Shown in pieces: positions 1 to 11,384 of a stretch of DNA of 64,000 nt; the first letter of the stretch is position 1, and every line of letters begins with the position of its first letter. Position numbers and translations under genes: made by a program. The notes under the pieces are model-generated. The model saw only the letters and a program-made list of their open reading frames with translations, had not been told where the DNA came from and made no database searches. The stretch comes from Prorocentrum cordatum (Eukaryota; Sar; Dinophyceae; Prorocentrales; Prorocentraceae): positions 70,001 through 134,000 of the forward strand of contig CAUYUJ010016344.1 in the NCBI GenBank assembly GCA_963575745.1, written 5' to 3'.

Positions 1-860
1 AGGAGCCGGAAAATTACTTCTAGATCCGCGCAACACTAGCCCAAAACAAAGCCAAAGGGCCTCATCCTCCCGGGGCCCTGCAGGACCCCTCTCGGGGCCT
101 TCCCGAAGCCCCGCAAGAATTCCAAATAAGCCCGTGGACGGCTCAAGCGGCCCCCAAAAAGGACCCGAAAAGGGCCCCAGATTGCGCCCAGAGGCCCACA
201 AAAAGAGGCACACTCGTGCACATACTTTGCGCCTCTTTAGGGGGGCCCTCTTGGAACGCTCTTGGAGCCCTCTTGGAATCTCCCTGGGTCTCTTGGGCCC
301 TTCTTCTTGGGGCCCCGCCGAAGCCCCCCCGAAGTCCCGAATGAGCCCCCAGAGAGTTCAACGAGGCTGAAAGAGGCCCAAGGGGCGGCCCAAGAGGGCC
401 CAAGCAGGAGAACCCTCCCAGTAGGACCCAAGAGGGCCCTCTAGATGCCACTGTCGGGAGCCACCCTTCTTTGGACCCTTTGGGGCCCTTTCTTGGGCCC
501 TTCTGGGACGCCTCCCGGGCCCCCCGCGGCACGCTCCCGAAGTCCCGGACAAGCCCCGAGAAGGCGCAAACGCAGCCAAGGTCTCTGAACCCAGAGGGGG
601 CGCCAATAGATGTTGCCCTAAAAGGCCCGCCCTGGGCGGCCCAAGGGTGCCCGTTTGGAACCCTCTCGGGCCGTCTGGGGGCCCCTTCCGAATTTCTGGA
701 GGGCTTCGGGAAGGCCCCCGAGAGGAGAGGGCCCTGGGAGGATGGATCCCTTTGGCGGGTGGCCTCTCGAGCTTCCCTTCTGGCCCTTCTTTGGCCCTTC
801 GGCGGTGCCCCCCGCGAGGAGGGCCAGCGTCGACGCGCTTCCCCGGGCCAACCTGGACCT
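1..860. repeat. GC-rich degenerate GGGCCC-type repeat
   Basis: GGCCC and GGGCCC words recur throughout, with repeated phrases such as CCCGAAGTCCCG followed by AGCCCC (near 330 and 537) and CTTCGGGAAGGCCCCCGAGA-like strings. This suggests a diverged tandem repeat of roughly 200 bp. Several reading frames are open on both strands, as expected of stop-poor GC-rich repeats. No protein motif is seen in any frame. From 860 to about 1130 the composition changes and nothing is recognised. Confidence 0.55.
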
Positions 861-1365
861 GCCCTGCAAACCACTCGGCGGCGGCGCAACGTCCGTATAC
901 AAACAACATCGCATTGGAGTGACATGCCAAATAGCTCTCGGCTCGCGGAAGATAAGTGGCACGCTCGCGAGAGACGCACCAACGAATGTATACAACAATT
1001 GTGCGCACAACACACATATTTGTCTGCGCGAATTGTTGGCAATTTTCGCGTATTCATGATAAGTATGTGTTTTTGGCATTTGTCTGCAATCGAATATGTT
1101 TGCAAAGGGGCCTGCAGTCTGGGCCAACCGACGACACAATAATAATACTATTACTAATAATCAGAGCTGTAGTCGTAATATTACTAATGATAGTCGCAGT
1201 AGTAGTAGCAATAGTCGTTACTTGTACTAGCAATGGGAATGGCAATGGCAATCGTAATGCAAAAACCAATGACAATAGAAAAACAGACGAACAATGAGAA
1301 GGATACGAATCGTACTCGTAATCGTGCCAACACTGATGCAAGTTGTCGTAGTAGTAATCTGGGTA

Positions 1366-1368
1366 GTG

Positions 1369-1455
<87 letters not shown>

Positions 1456-1480
1456 TTACTAGTAGTAGTAGCAGTATTAC

Positions 1481-1515
<35 letters not shown>

Positions 1516-1525
1516 ATAATAGGTA
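1366..1525. repeat. (AGT)n trinucleotide microsatellite
   Basis: An almost uninterrupted AGT/TAG array. Neighbouring 1130-1365 is an older, diverged version of the same TAG/AAT type. It encodes homopolymeric Ser or Val runs in silico, which are not taken as a gene. Confidence 0.95.
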
Positions 1526-1529
1526 GCTA

Positions 1530-1642
1530 GTAGTAGGTAGGTAAGTAGGTAGGTAGGTAGGTCAGTAGGTAGGTAGGTCGGTAGGTAGGTAACTCGGTAG
1601 GTAGGTAGGTCGGTAGGTAGGTAGGTCGGTAGGTAGGTCGGT
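1530..1642. repeat. (GGTA)n tetranucleotide microsatellite
   Basis: Tandem GTAG/GGTA units with occasional GGTC variants form a different repeat class directly after the AGT array. 1643-1995 returns to imperfect TAG/AAT trinucleotides. Confidence 0.9.
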
Positions 1643-1994
1643 GGTGGTAGTAGTAGTAGTAATAGTAGTAGAAATAGAAACATTAATAGGAGTAGTAATA
1701 CTAAGAATACTAATAATAGTAGCAATAGCAGTAACAATAGCCGCAAAACTCGTAGTAGTAGTCGTAATCGTAGTCGTCGTCAGTGAGGTAGCAGAAATAA
1801 TAATAGTAGCAGCAGTGGTAGTACCAGTGGCAGTTGCAGTTGCAGCATCAGTAGTAGTAACAGGAGAAGACATAGTCGTGGTATTGGTAGTGGAAGAAGA
1901 AGTAGTAGTAGCAGTAGTAGTAGTAAGGCAATCAATGTAGTACTGGTAGTAATAATCGTAGTAATAATGAGAGAGAGAACAACAAATAGTCGTC

Positions 1995-2615
<621 letters not shown>

Positions 2616-2885
2616 GGAGCGCGGAGCGCTGGACCCTCTTCCCTGGCGCGCGGAGCGCGCCAGGGGCGGCGCTGGAGCCGCAGCCAGGGAGGCCCTGGCG
2701 CCGATCCCGAGGTGCCTCGCCTGCTCCCCGAGAAACCTCCTTTGCCATCGAAGCCCCCAGCCCTGGGCAGGGTGATCAGGAGGATGACGACGGGGGGGGA
2801 TCCGAGGAGGCGCTCCTCGCAGCGCGCACCTGGATTTTGCGGAGGCGACCTGCTGCTCCAGCTCCGCCTGCGCCGGGGTTCAGCA

Positions 2886-3130
2886 GGGGAGAACACACCG
2901 AAGAAATGGAGGGGGGGGAGGGGGAGGGGGAGAAGGAGGAGGCCGTGCCACGGTGCCTGCCAGGGGGGAGGATGAGGATGAGGATGAGGATGGGGATGAT
3001 GATGATGATGATGATGAGGAGGAGGAGGAGGAGGAGGAGGAGGAGGAGGAGAAAGAGGAGGGAGAGGGAGGGAAGGGAAGGGAAAGGGAAAGGTGAAGGA
3101 TGAGGACGGGGAGGAGGAAGAGGAAGAGGG
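2886..3130. repeat. Purine tract: GGGGA, GAT and GAG repeats
   Basis: Plus-strand homopurine DNA with a short (GAT)n run and a (GAG)n run near 2990-3055, grading into GGAAA repeats. 3130-3600 stays purine-rich, and I recognise no gene in it. Confidence 0.8.
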
Positions 3131-3629
3131 AAACAGTGGGGATTGGAAACAAGATGAAGGATGAGGAGAAGGATCCGGAAGATGGCCGAGGATCGGTGTT
3201 CGAGATGTTTGGGCGTGTCCAACTCCGTTTGTTTCCTGGAAGCTTCTGGTCGGCACGGCATGAGTTCCCTCGACGCTCGGGTCGGACCGCACCCTGGAGG
3301 AGGTCCAGGAAGGAAGAGGAGGATAAACATGCGATGGAGGATGAGGAAGAGTTGTTTTCCGCGTATGATTCACATGATGCCTCCACCTGCGAGCACTACA
3401 TATCACCGCAGCCATGCGGCGACGCAGCGTGAGACAGGAGCGGATCGTGGCCGTCTGAACTCTCGACACCACATGCTGCCTCCAACTGAAAGCCATGGAG
3501 CTAGGCCATCTGGCAGGCATGGTACCAGGCCGCCTCATGGAGGATGAGGATGGGGTAGTGAGGAGATAAGGAGAAGGCGGAGGAACATCAGCAGAAACCG
3601 CCAGGTTCACCAAAGTCACGGTTCACAAG

Positions 3630-3890
3630 ATGCCGAGACGGCAGCATTTGAACCGAAGTCGGCGTCATCGCTACAGGATCCTCTAGGTCAGAGCCCAGAT
3701 GCGCTCAGCCCGAAGTGAAGCCGCGACAAGGCCTTTTCGTTGCGCGCGTCAGGATCGAATCATATCTCGCGGTTGCGCTTGCTGCCCCATTCCTGAGCCA
3801 GGAAATCGAACCCCGAACTGTCGTGAAGCTGAACAAGGACCTTACACTCTGAGACCGCGCCATTCAACTGCCGACGCGGTGACGTAAAAT
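3630..3890 (-). other. Cluster of tRNA-like (B-box-like) sequences, possible SINE remnant
   Basis: Read on the minus strand, the block contains three strings resembling RNA polymerase III B boxes: GGTTCAAATGC near 3650, GATTCGATCC near 3753, and GGGGTTCGATTTCC near 3810. The last is preceded by an A-box-like TGGCGCGGTCT. The third copy can form a plausible T arm, but I could not pair a 7-bp acceptor stem, so an intact tRNA is not claimed. A tRNA-derived SINE remnant is the best reading. Chance similarity is possible. Confidence 0.3.
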
Positions 3891-4028
3891 CCAATATAGG
3901 ACATCAGCGGACCCTGCACCAATAACAAAATATCACGTCATCCCGAAGCCGCTAAATCCTTTGTACAGACGCTGACTGTTATTCAGCACCTGTGTATCAT
4001 GTGTGCGATTGAAATACCTGTGAGGCCA

Positions 4029-4560
4029 TCAATGCCATGCCTTGCTGAGCCAGCGGGAAGTGTGCTGCTGGAAGGAAACCTTCTCGCCATCCGCATTCTC
4101 AAACGTAGCCTTCCTGAGGATGACCGAGTCCCTCATCTTGAACCCAGACGGTGCTAAGCTACGTGTCGAACTCCAATGTAGCATGCCATCAGAGCCTGCA
4201 TGCCACGTGGCCAATGCCTCCCAGTTAGCCACGTTCCTGATCGACGGGTCCAGCGACGAAGCCTTTCAGCTTCTGCGCGGCGCCAGCATTCCTCAGGGCA
4301 GCATCTGAGGTACCATGGCAGAGCTACACCATGTCCAGAACCATGACAGCCTTGTCCTGGATGAACTTGTTGAGGTTGCAGGGGGGGGGTCGGGACCTCC
4401 AGGCTCTTTGCGACACTCCGAATCACTGCCAACGTGAAGAATTCCACCATCCCTTTGGAGACGTTCGGGCCGGCACGTTCTACACTTTCACAAACTTGAA
4501 GACAGCCGCCCCCCTGGCGCAGCTGCAGGTCGGCATCGAGGCCAGGGCGTCCTCCTCCCG
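4029..4560 (-). other. Coding-like stretch, unrecognised
   Basis: Base composition here is less skewed than in the surrounding repeats. Minus-strand frames contain ordinary-looking peptides, including a 67-residue open stretch at 4029-4232. No frame stays open for long and no family is recognised. It could be exons of a host gene with introns, or a gene remnant. From 4560 to 6390 I see no gene. 5880-6090 is a pyrimidine (TCC/CTC) tract. Confidence 0.2.
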
Positions 4561-6397
4561 CTCGTCTGCAGGCGCCAGCCACTCCGCACCGCCTCGCCTC
4601 GTGACCCCTGGCGAGGTGCCCGCTCCAGAAAACCTTCGGCTGACCCGACCCACTCCGCAGAGAGACCTCTGGGCACTTACTCTCGCAGCAGATAGTTATC
4701 CAATCTTTGCGACGCCCACGAAGTGGGTGGCGCAAGGGGGGTGGGTTTCTAAGAAGGCGGCAGGGCTTCGAAGAATGCAAGGGGGCTTCCTAGAAGCCAG
4801 CCCAGCGTCTAAACAGCCCTCTTAAGAGCCTCTGGCCCCTTCTGAAAGGCCCCTGCCTTCTAAGGGACCCTCCGCCTCCTTGGAAGTCAGCCCCCATCGC
4901 GACCTCCGTAGCGTGCGCGCGACTATTATCGTGGCGCGGTCATCCCGCACCCTGGCGTGGGCATGCCCCACGGGCGAAAAGCTTCTCCACGGCGCCGCTT
5001 GAGCCAGATGGCTGCGGGGAGGCATCAGCATAAACATGACCAGGATCAACACAGCAGACACATACGATCAGATGTGTTTAACAGTCAGCTTAGAGGGTCG
5101 CTTCACGATGTTTGAACTCGCTTGCCAGTGAAAAAAGACTCCTGCTTATCACTCTGCTCTGCTCACGGACGCCTCGCTGCCAAGCTCCAGACGCGTGGTC
5201 TCGGATTACGTATAAAAGGGCAGGGCCCATACGGTCAGAAATCGTGATATAATAAATATAAGGGGAACGTTGACCGTCGATGTTTGAGTTTCCTGAGGTC
5301 CCCCAAAGCATCTGTGGGCAACCAAGGCCACATGAGGATGAACAACTTCCGTGGGGCACCTGCTGGCAGGCCCGTTTCTTGTGTGACGCGTCTACTGTAG
5401 ACCTCCCCGCCCCCCCTCCCCTTCCCATCTCCCTTTTCCCCCAGCAGCCTAGTTGTTCACTCCGACCACCACCACCGTGCCTCCCCCTCCCGCGCCCCCC
5501 CCGAGGATACCAACTGTAGCATCCCCGTGGTTAGTGGCACTTTCCACGAGGTGACTACTTCGCCGTCCTCCAGAATCCGCTGCAAACCTCTGCGAGGCCA
5601 TCAAACCTCGAAGAACAGGCTTCAACGACTGGGAGACTTATTGCTTACCAGTGCAACCAGGCAACAGGCAATCTCGGCAAATTCCTCGAGAGTGACCAAG
5701 GTGGCAACCATCACTTCTCATCCTGCTCCTGCTCCTTCTCCCCATTGGTATCTAAGGGTGTTGGCCCATCCAGCCTTGACGGAGTCGAACTCGTCGGCGA
5801 TTACGCGCAGCCGGCGGTTGTGGGACTCCAGCTCGCGGATCCTGCCAGTTACAGCCTAGCTTCATCCTCACCTTCTTCATGCTTCGTCGTTCTCATCCTC
5901 CTCCACCGACTCCAACTGCTCCTTCGCTTTTTCCTTCCACATGTTCCTTCTCTGTCCGTCCTGATCATCGCCATAATCATCCTCTTTCTGCTCATGTTCC
6001 TCTTGCTTCCCCTCTCCTCCTCCTCCTCCTCCTCATTATTCCTCCCCCTCCTCCTCCTCGCTTCTCCTCCTCCATCCTCCTCCTGGGATCAGGGATCTAA
6101 TGGTATGTGGCATGTATGTCTCCCGACGTCATGCTTCCCCTTCAGGGGACATTGCACCTGACGGGGCATGATCAAAATAGTGAGCCAGGCGACTCCAGGG
6201 GCGATCGGCCCTGGAGTCGCCGGCTGCGGGGTACAAGAATATAAGCATGGTCCGACAACATAAAATCAAGGGCAGCAGCGTGGAATAGGGATTCCCCGCT
6301 GCAATGTCCCGGCGGAGAACCGCGGGCCACGCGGGGGCTCGTCGTCGGGCCCTCCGCCAGTGGCTCCTCCTTCTTCTCCTTGTCGTCCCCCGCCCCC

Positions 6398-6870
6398 AAT
6401 CGACCCCCTTGAAACCCTGCGGGGGGCAGTCCCACGAGCGTGGCCGAAATGTGGCTGAGGCAACTCCACTCGCCTGAACCCCCCCGGGAGAAACGATCAG
6501 AAGGGGGGTTGCACTCGAATGCGCGACGACCTTGCGCGGTGGCTCACGCAGGCCGCTCGCGCGGCAGACGCGCGAACTTACGAGGGCGGCATGCGCGCGA
6601 GTGCCCGCGCAATCGACCCCCTTGAAACCCTGCGGGGGGCAGTCCCACGAGCGTGGCCGAGACGTGGCTGAGGCAATTCCACTCGCCTGACCCCCCAGGG
6701 AGAAACGATCAGAAGGGGGGTTGCACTCGATTGCGCGACGACCTTGCGCGGTGGATCACGCAAGCCGCTCGCGCGGCAGACCGCATTAAGGCGCCTACGC
6801 GCCACCTTCCGCGGGCAGCTTACGCACAAGTGCGCGCGCAATCGACCCCCTTGAAACCCTGCGGGTGCGC
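6398..6870. repeat. About 213-229 bp tandem repeat, two copies plus a partial third
   Basis: The phrase AATCGACCCCCTTGAAACCC begins at 6398, 6611 and 6840. Between the first two starts the sequence matches closely, including GGCAGTCCCACGAGCGTGGC and GAGAAACGATCAGAAGGGGG. The third copy is cut off by the minisatellite that starts near 6870. Confidence 0.85.
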
Positions 6871-7975
6871 CCTCCCTCCCGCGGGCGCTTTGAAATGTGT
6901 CGCCCGGTTGCGGTTGCGGTTGCGGTTGCGCGCTCCCGCGGGCGCTTTGAAATGTGTCGCCCAGTTGCGGTTGCGGTTGCGGTTGCGCGCTCCCGCGGGC
7001 GCTTTGAAATGTGTCGCCCGGTGGCGCTTTGAAATGTGTCGCCCGGTTGCGGTTGCGGTTGCGAGCCCGCGCGGGCGCTTTGAAATGTGTCGCCCGGTTG
7101 CGGTTGCGGTTGCGAGCCCGCGGGCGCTTTGTGTCGCCCGGTTGCGCGGTTTGAAAAATGTGTCGCCCGGTTGCGGTTGCGGTTGCGCGCCGCGGGCGCT
7201 TTGAAATGTGTCGCCCGGTTGCGGTTGCGGTTGCGGTTGCGCGCTCCCGCGGTCGCTTTGAAATGTGTCGCCGGGTTGCGGTTGCGGTTGCGCGCCCGCG
7301 GGCGCTTTGAAATGTGTCGCCCGGTTGCGGTTGCGGTTGCGGTTGCGCGCTCCCGCGGGCGCTTTGAAATGTGTCGCCCGGTTGCGGTTGCGGTTGCGGT
7401 TGCGCGCTCCCGCGGGCGCTTTGAAATGTGTCGCCCGGTTGCGGTTGCGGTTGCGGTTGCGCGCTCCCGCGGGCGCTTTGAAATGTGTCGCCCGGTTGCG
7501 GTTGCGGTTGCGCGCTCCCGCGGGCGCTTTGAAATGTGTCGCCCGGTTGCGGTTGCGGTTGCGCGCTCCCGCGGGCGCTTTGAAATGTGTCGCCCGGTTG
7601 CGGTTGCGGTTGCGCGCCCGCGGGCGCTTTGAAATGTGTCGCCCGGTTGCGGTTGCGGTTGCGCGCTCCCGCGGGCGCTTTGAAATGTGTCGCCCGGTTG
7701 CGGTTGCGGTTGCGGTTGCGCGCTCCCGCGGGCGCTTTGAAATGTGTCGCCCGGTTGCGGTTGCGGTTGCGGTTGCGCGCTCCCGCGGGCGCTTTGAAAT
7801 GTGTCGCCCGGTTGCGGTTGCGGTTGCGCGCTCCCGCGGGCGCTTTGAAATGTGTCGCCCGGTTGCGGTTGCGGTTGCGGTTGCGCGCTCCCGCGGGCGC
7901 TTTGAAATGTGTCGCCCAGTTGGGTTGCGGTTGCCGCCGCCGGGTTGCGCTCCCGCGGGCGGTTTGAAATGTGTC
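6870..7975. repeat. Nested minisatellite: 45-60 bp unit containing variable GGTTGC hexamers
   Basis: About twenty copies of a unit with a fixed part (GGGCGCTTTGAAATGTGTCG) and a variable part made of two to four GGTTGC hexamers. Because the unit is often a multiple of three, minus-strand frames of about 400 codons stay open (6795-8000 and 6820-8028), rich in Gln-Pro or Ala-Thr. They read in two frames at once and have no non-repeat domain, so they are not called as genes. Confidence 0.93.
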
Positions 7976-8211
7976 TCCCGAGCTGTCCCCTGACGTTCAT
8001 GAGTCAGCCGGCGGGCACGGAATTTCACCGGGCTCCGCCGGGAATCAATATGAAAGTACCGAACGGTCAGTCACTGTCCCTGAGCGCGTGGCTGAAGTGA
8101 GGTTCTGCGGTGCGGATTGCTGTTGTTGTTGGTGTTGGTGGTGTTGTTGCTGTTGGTGCTGGAGGTGGTCTTATTGCTGAATACTCATTTCTAAAAAAGA
8201 ATGGGTGTTGA

Positions 8212-8830
8212 TCTCCGGAGTTGGTTCCGCGCGCTCTCGCCTCGACGCCGGCTACATTTTCTCTGAAAACGAGGCTCCCGCTCAAGCGTTGGCTTGACCC
8301 TAAATGTGGGCCCTTGGAGGCCCAGCTACGAGACACCCTGGCCAGAGAGGCCCCCGAACTCAGGAACGGCGCTCTCGCTCGAGACTTCCTCGCAATTCAA
8401 TTAAGTTGGCGGAGGCTCAGCCACGACGACAAGGGCTCCTGCTCGATACTTCCTCACGATTTACTTCGAGAGCCCCTGGCCAAGAAGGCCCCCGAACTCA
8501 AGAACGGCGCTCTCGCTCGAGACTTACCCGTAATTCAAGCAGGTTGGCGGAGGCGTGGCCACGACGACAAGGGCTCCCGTTCGGTACTTGTCATAAGTAT
8601 TCTGAGAGCCCCTGGCCAGAGAGGCCCCCGAACTCAGGAACGGCGCTCTCGCTCGAGACTTCTTCGCACTTGAGTCAGTGGCCGACAAGGAAGATATTCC
8701 TCCCGAGCGAAGGGTGGTGCAATCGAAGACGAAGTGGGCGGGTCTCGACGGCTGGGGAGCGGAACGCAAGACACGCATGCCAGTAAGAGCAAACAGTCTT
8801 CAAATGATTATGGCTGTTGTTGTTGATGGT
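8212..8830. repeat. Higher-order repeat block A, copy 1
   Basis: It starts with a conserved head (GCGCTCTCGCCTCGACGCCG then GGCTACATTTTCTCTGAAA). It continues with tandem phrases containing GGCGCTCTCGCTCGAGACTT and ends with a conserved tail (AGAGCAAACAGTCTT then AAATGATTAT). Matching copies lie near 10720 and 13856. A GTT/TTG microsatellite follows. Confidence 0.8.
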
Positions 8831-9062
8831 GTGGCTGGTGTTGTCATTGTCGTTGTGGTTGTGGTTGTGGTTGTGGTTGTTATTGTTGTTGTGGTTGTGG
8901 TTGATATTGTTGTTGTTGTTGGTGTTGTTGTGGTGGTTGTTGTTGTTTGTTGTGTGTTGTTGCTGTCGTTGTTATTGCCGTTGTCAGTGTCGTTGTCGTT
9001 GTTATTGCCGTTGTCATTGTCGTTGTCGTTGTGGTTGTTGTTGTGGTTGTTGTTGTGGTTGA
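8810..9062. repeat. (GTT)n / TTG microsatellite
   Basis: A run of GTT, GTG and GTC triplets directly downstream of block A copy 1. Shorter TTG tracts follow other block ends (10646-10690, 12712-12725, 13786-13815). Confidence 0.9.
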
Positions 9063-9527
9063 AGTCTCACTTCTGAAACATAATTATGGTTGGTCCCCCC
9101 CCACTGGTAAAAACTGTGTTTTCTCAATCAGAGTGTGCCCCTCGACGCTCGCACCCTGCTTTTAACCGGGGAAGTCTTGAGGCTCAAACTGTGCCCCTGG
9201 CCCCCGGGCTACAACAACAACGGCTCCCGCCTGAAACTTCTCACAATGTAGCCAGGACCCCCGCTCCCGCCCGAGATTTCCTCGCATTTTATTCAGGAAT
9301 CGCGCTCTCGCTCGGGACTTCCTTACAATGTATTCAGGAATCGCTCTCCCGGCGCTCTGGGGTCGCGCTCTCGCTGGAGACTTGCTTGCAATCTACTGAA
9401 GTATAGCGCCCTTGCGTAGGAATTTCTGGCAATTTACTCAAGCGCCGCGCTTCCGACACCCAGGCACCCAGGAGTCGCGCTCACGCTCAGGACTCCCTCA
9501 CAGATTACCTAGGAATCGGGATTTCGC

Positions 9528-10262
9528 TGCCCTTCGTGGCCCCGTTGCAACCCTTCGTGGCCCCCTCGCTTTGTTTCGTGGCCCCGTTGCAGCCCTTTGT
9601 GGCCCCCTCGCCGCCATTCGTGGCCCCGTTGCAGCCCCTCGTGGCCTCCTGGCTGCACTTCGTGGTCCCATTGCAGCCCTTCGTGGCCCCCTCGTTTTGT
9701 TTCGTGGCCCCGTTGCAGCCCTTCGTGGCCCCCTCGCTGCCCTTCGTGGCCCCGTCGCAGCCCTTCGAGGCCCCGTTGCAGCCGTTCGTGGCCCCCTCGC
9801 TGCCCTTCGTGGACCCGTTGCAGCCCTTCGTGGCCCCCTCGCTGCCCTTCGTGGCCCCATATATGTATGCCCTTCGAGTCCCCCGCTGGTTCGCGCCCGT
9901 GGTGGCTCCAAATGCATGCCCTTCGTGGCCCCGCTGTGGCCCTTCGTGGCCCCCTGTCTGCCCTTCGTGGCCCCGTTGCTGCCCTCAGCGGCCCCGTCCT
10001 TGCCCTGCGCGGCCCATCGTGGCTCCCGCTCGTTCGCGCCCGTTGCGGCCCCATGTGCATGCCCTTCGTGGCCCCGCTGTCGCCGTTTGTGGCCCCCTCA
10101 TTGTCCTACGTGGCCCAGCTGCTACCCTCAGTGGGCCCATCGTTGCCTTCTGTGGCCCCGCATTATCTGCCCTTCGTGGCCCCCGCTCGTTCGCGCTATT
10201 CGTGGCCCCATACGCATTCCCTGCGTGTCCCCGCTGTCGCCTTTCGTGGCCTACTTCGTGTC
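9528..10262. repeat. 21-bp minisatellite, consensus CCCTTCGTGGCCCCGTTGCAG
   Basis: Regular 21-bp units alternate between CCCGTTGCAG and CCCCTCGCTG endings. A 21-bp period is seven codons and the unit lacks stops, so all three plus frames and some minus frames stay open for 340-410 codons. The regular all-frame openness argues against a gene. Confidence 0.93.
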
Positions 10263-10299
10263 CTTGTGGCCGTGCTGTCGTTCTCTCTCGCTCTCGCTT

Positions 10300-10303
10300 T
10301 CGC

Positions 10304-10378
<75 letters not shown>

Positions 10379-10398
10379 ACGTCGTCATCGTCGTCGTG
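10300..10398. repeat. (GTC)n microsatellite
   Basis: CGTCGT repeats with a few GCC and GAC interruptions, between the 21-bp minisatellite and the tail of block B copy 1. Confidence 0.95.
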
Positions 10399-10719
10399 GA
10401 GGGTCCCCTGCCCGTCCCTCTTGGAGTCGGGTCGGCGGTCCGCGGCCGACCCGCCGATCAGCGCTGCCGCTGGCCAGGCCGACGGTCCGCGGCCGCCCCG
10501 CCGCTTGCCAGGGCCCGGCCTGCAGGGAAGAAAGGTATACCCCCCAAAAGGGGCTCGATCGAAAACGAAGTGGGCAAGTATCGAGGGTTCGGGAAATACT
10601 CGTTAGTGGACACTCGAACAGATAAGAGCGAACAGTCTTAAACTGAGTGTTGTTATTGTTGTTGTTGCTGTTGTTGTTGTTGTTGGATACTCATTCCTAA
10701 GGAAGAATGAATGTCAATC

Positions 10720-11330
10720 TCCGGAAACGGTTCCGCGCGCTCTCGCCTCGACGCCGGCTACATTTTTTCTGAAAGCGAGGCTCCCGCTCGAGCGTTGGCT
10801 TGACCCTAAATGTGGGCACTTGGACCCGCTACGACGACAACGGCTGCCGTTCGATACTTCCTGAGACACACTGGCCAGAGGCCCCCGACTTCAGGAACGG
10901 CGCTCTCGCTTAAGACTTCCTCACAATTCAATCAAGTTGGCGGAGGCCCAGCCACGACGACAAGGGCTGCTGCTCGGTACTTCCTCACGGGAAGGCCCCC
11001 GAACTCAGGAACGGCGCTCTCGCTCGAGACTTTCCAATAATTCAAGCAAATTGGTGGAGGATCGGGCACGCCGACAAGGGCTCCCGTTCGATTTTTCTCC
11101 ATATTTTTCCGAAAGCCCCTGGCCAGAGAGGCCCCCGAAATCAGGAACGGCGCTTTCGCTTGAGACTTCTTCGCACTTCAGTCAGTGGCCGACAAGGAAG
11201 AGATTCCCCCCGAAAGGGGGTGGTGCAATCGAAGACGATGTGGGCGGGTATCGGGGATTGGGATATACGGAATGCGAGACACGCGTGCCAGCAAGAGCGA
11301 ACAATCTTAAAATGATTGTTGAACTCTCAT
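10720..11330. repeat. Higher-order repeat block A, copy 2
   Basis: Same head as copy 1 (GCTCTCGCCTCGACGCCGGC near 10738), the CCTAAATGTGGGC phrase, the GGAACGGCGCTCTCGCT tandem part, and the tail ending GAGCGAACAATCTTAAAATG. Length is close to copy 1. Confidence 0.8.
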
Positions 11331-11384
11331 TTCTGAGAAATCATTATGGTTGATCCCCCCGCCCGGTGCACATTCTGTTTTTAC

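Larger units (their letters stand above)
9095..10645. repeat. Higher-order repeat block B, copy 1
   Basis: It begins with a phrase containing TCTTGAGGCTCAAACTGTG and ACAACAACAACGGCTCCCGC. It then carries GCGCTCTCGCTCGGGACTTC-type repeats and a long 21-bp minisatellite. It ends with the same tail as block A (GATCGAAAACGAAGTGGGC then GAGCGAACAGTCTTAAA). Block B copy 2 lies at about 11385-12715. Confidence 0.78.

Noticed and set aside
3780-3880. Intact tRNA gene on the minus strand
   Set aside because: A T arm can be drawn but no 7-bp acceptor stem pairs.
5211-5219. TATAAAAGG as a promoter TATA box
   Set aside because: No gene follows, and dinoflagellate promoters generally lack canonical TATA boxes.
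6870-7975. CRISPR-like regular repeat array
   Set aside because: Units are contiguous with no unique spacers, and the setting is eukaryotic satellite DNA.
6795-8028. Two overlapping minus-strand frames of about 400 codons
   Set aside because: Both are translations of the same minisatellite in different phases, with no non-repeat domain.
9412-10641. 409-codon plus-strand frame
   Set aside because: All plus frames are open across the 21-bp minisatellite; the reading is repeat-derived.
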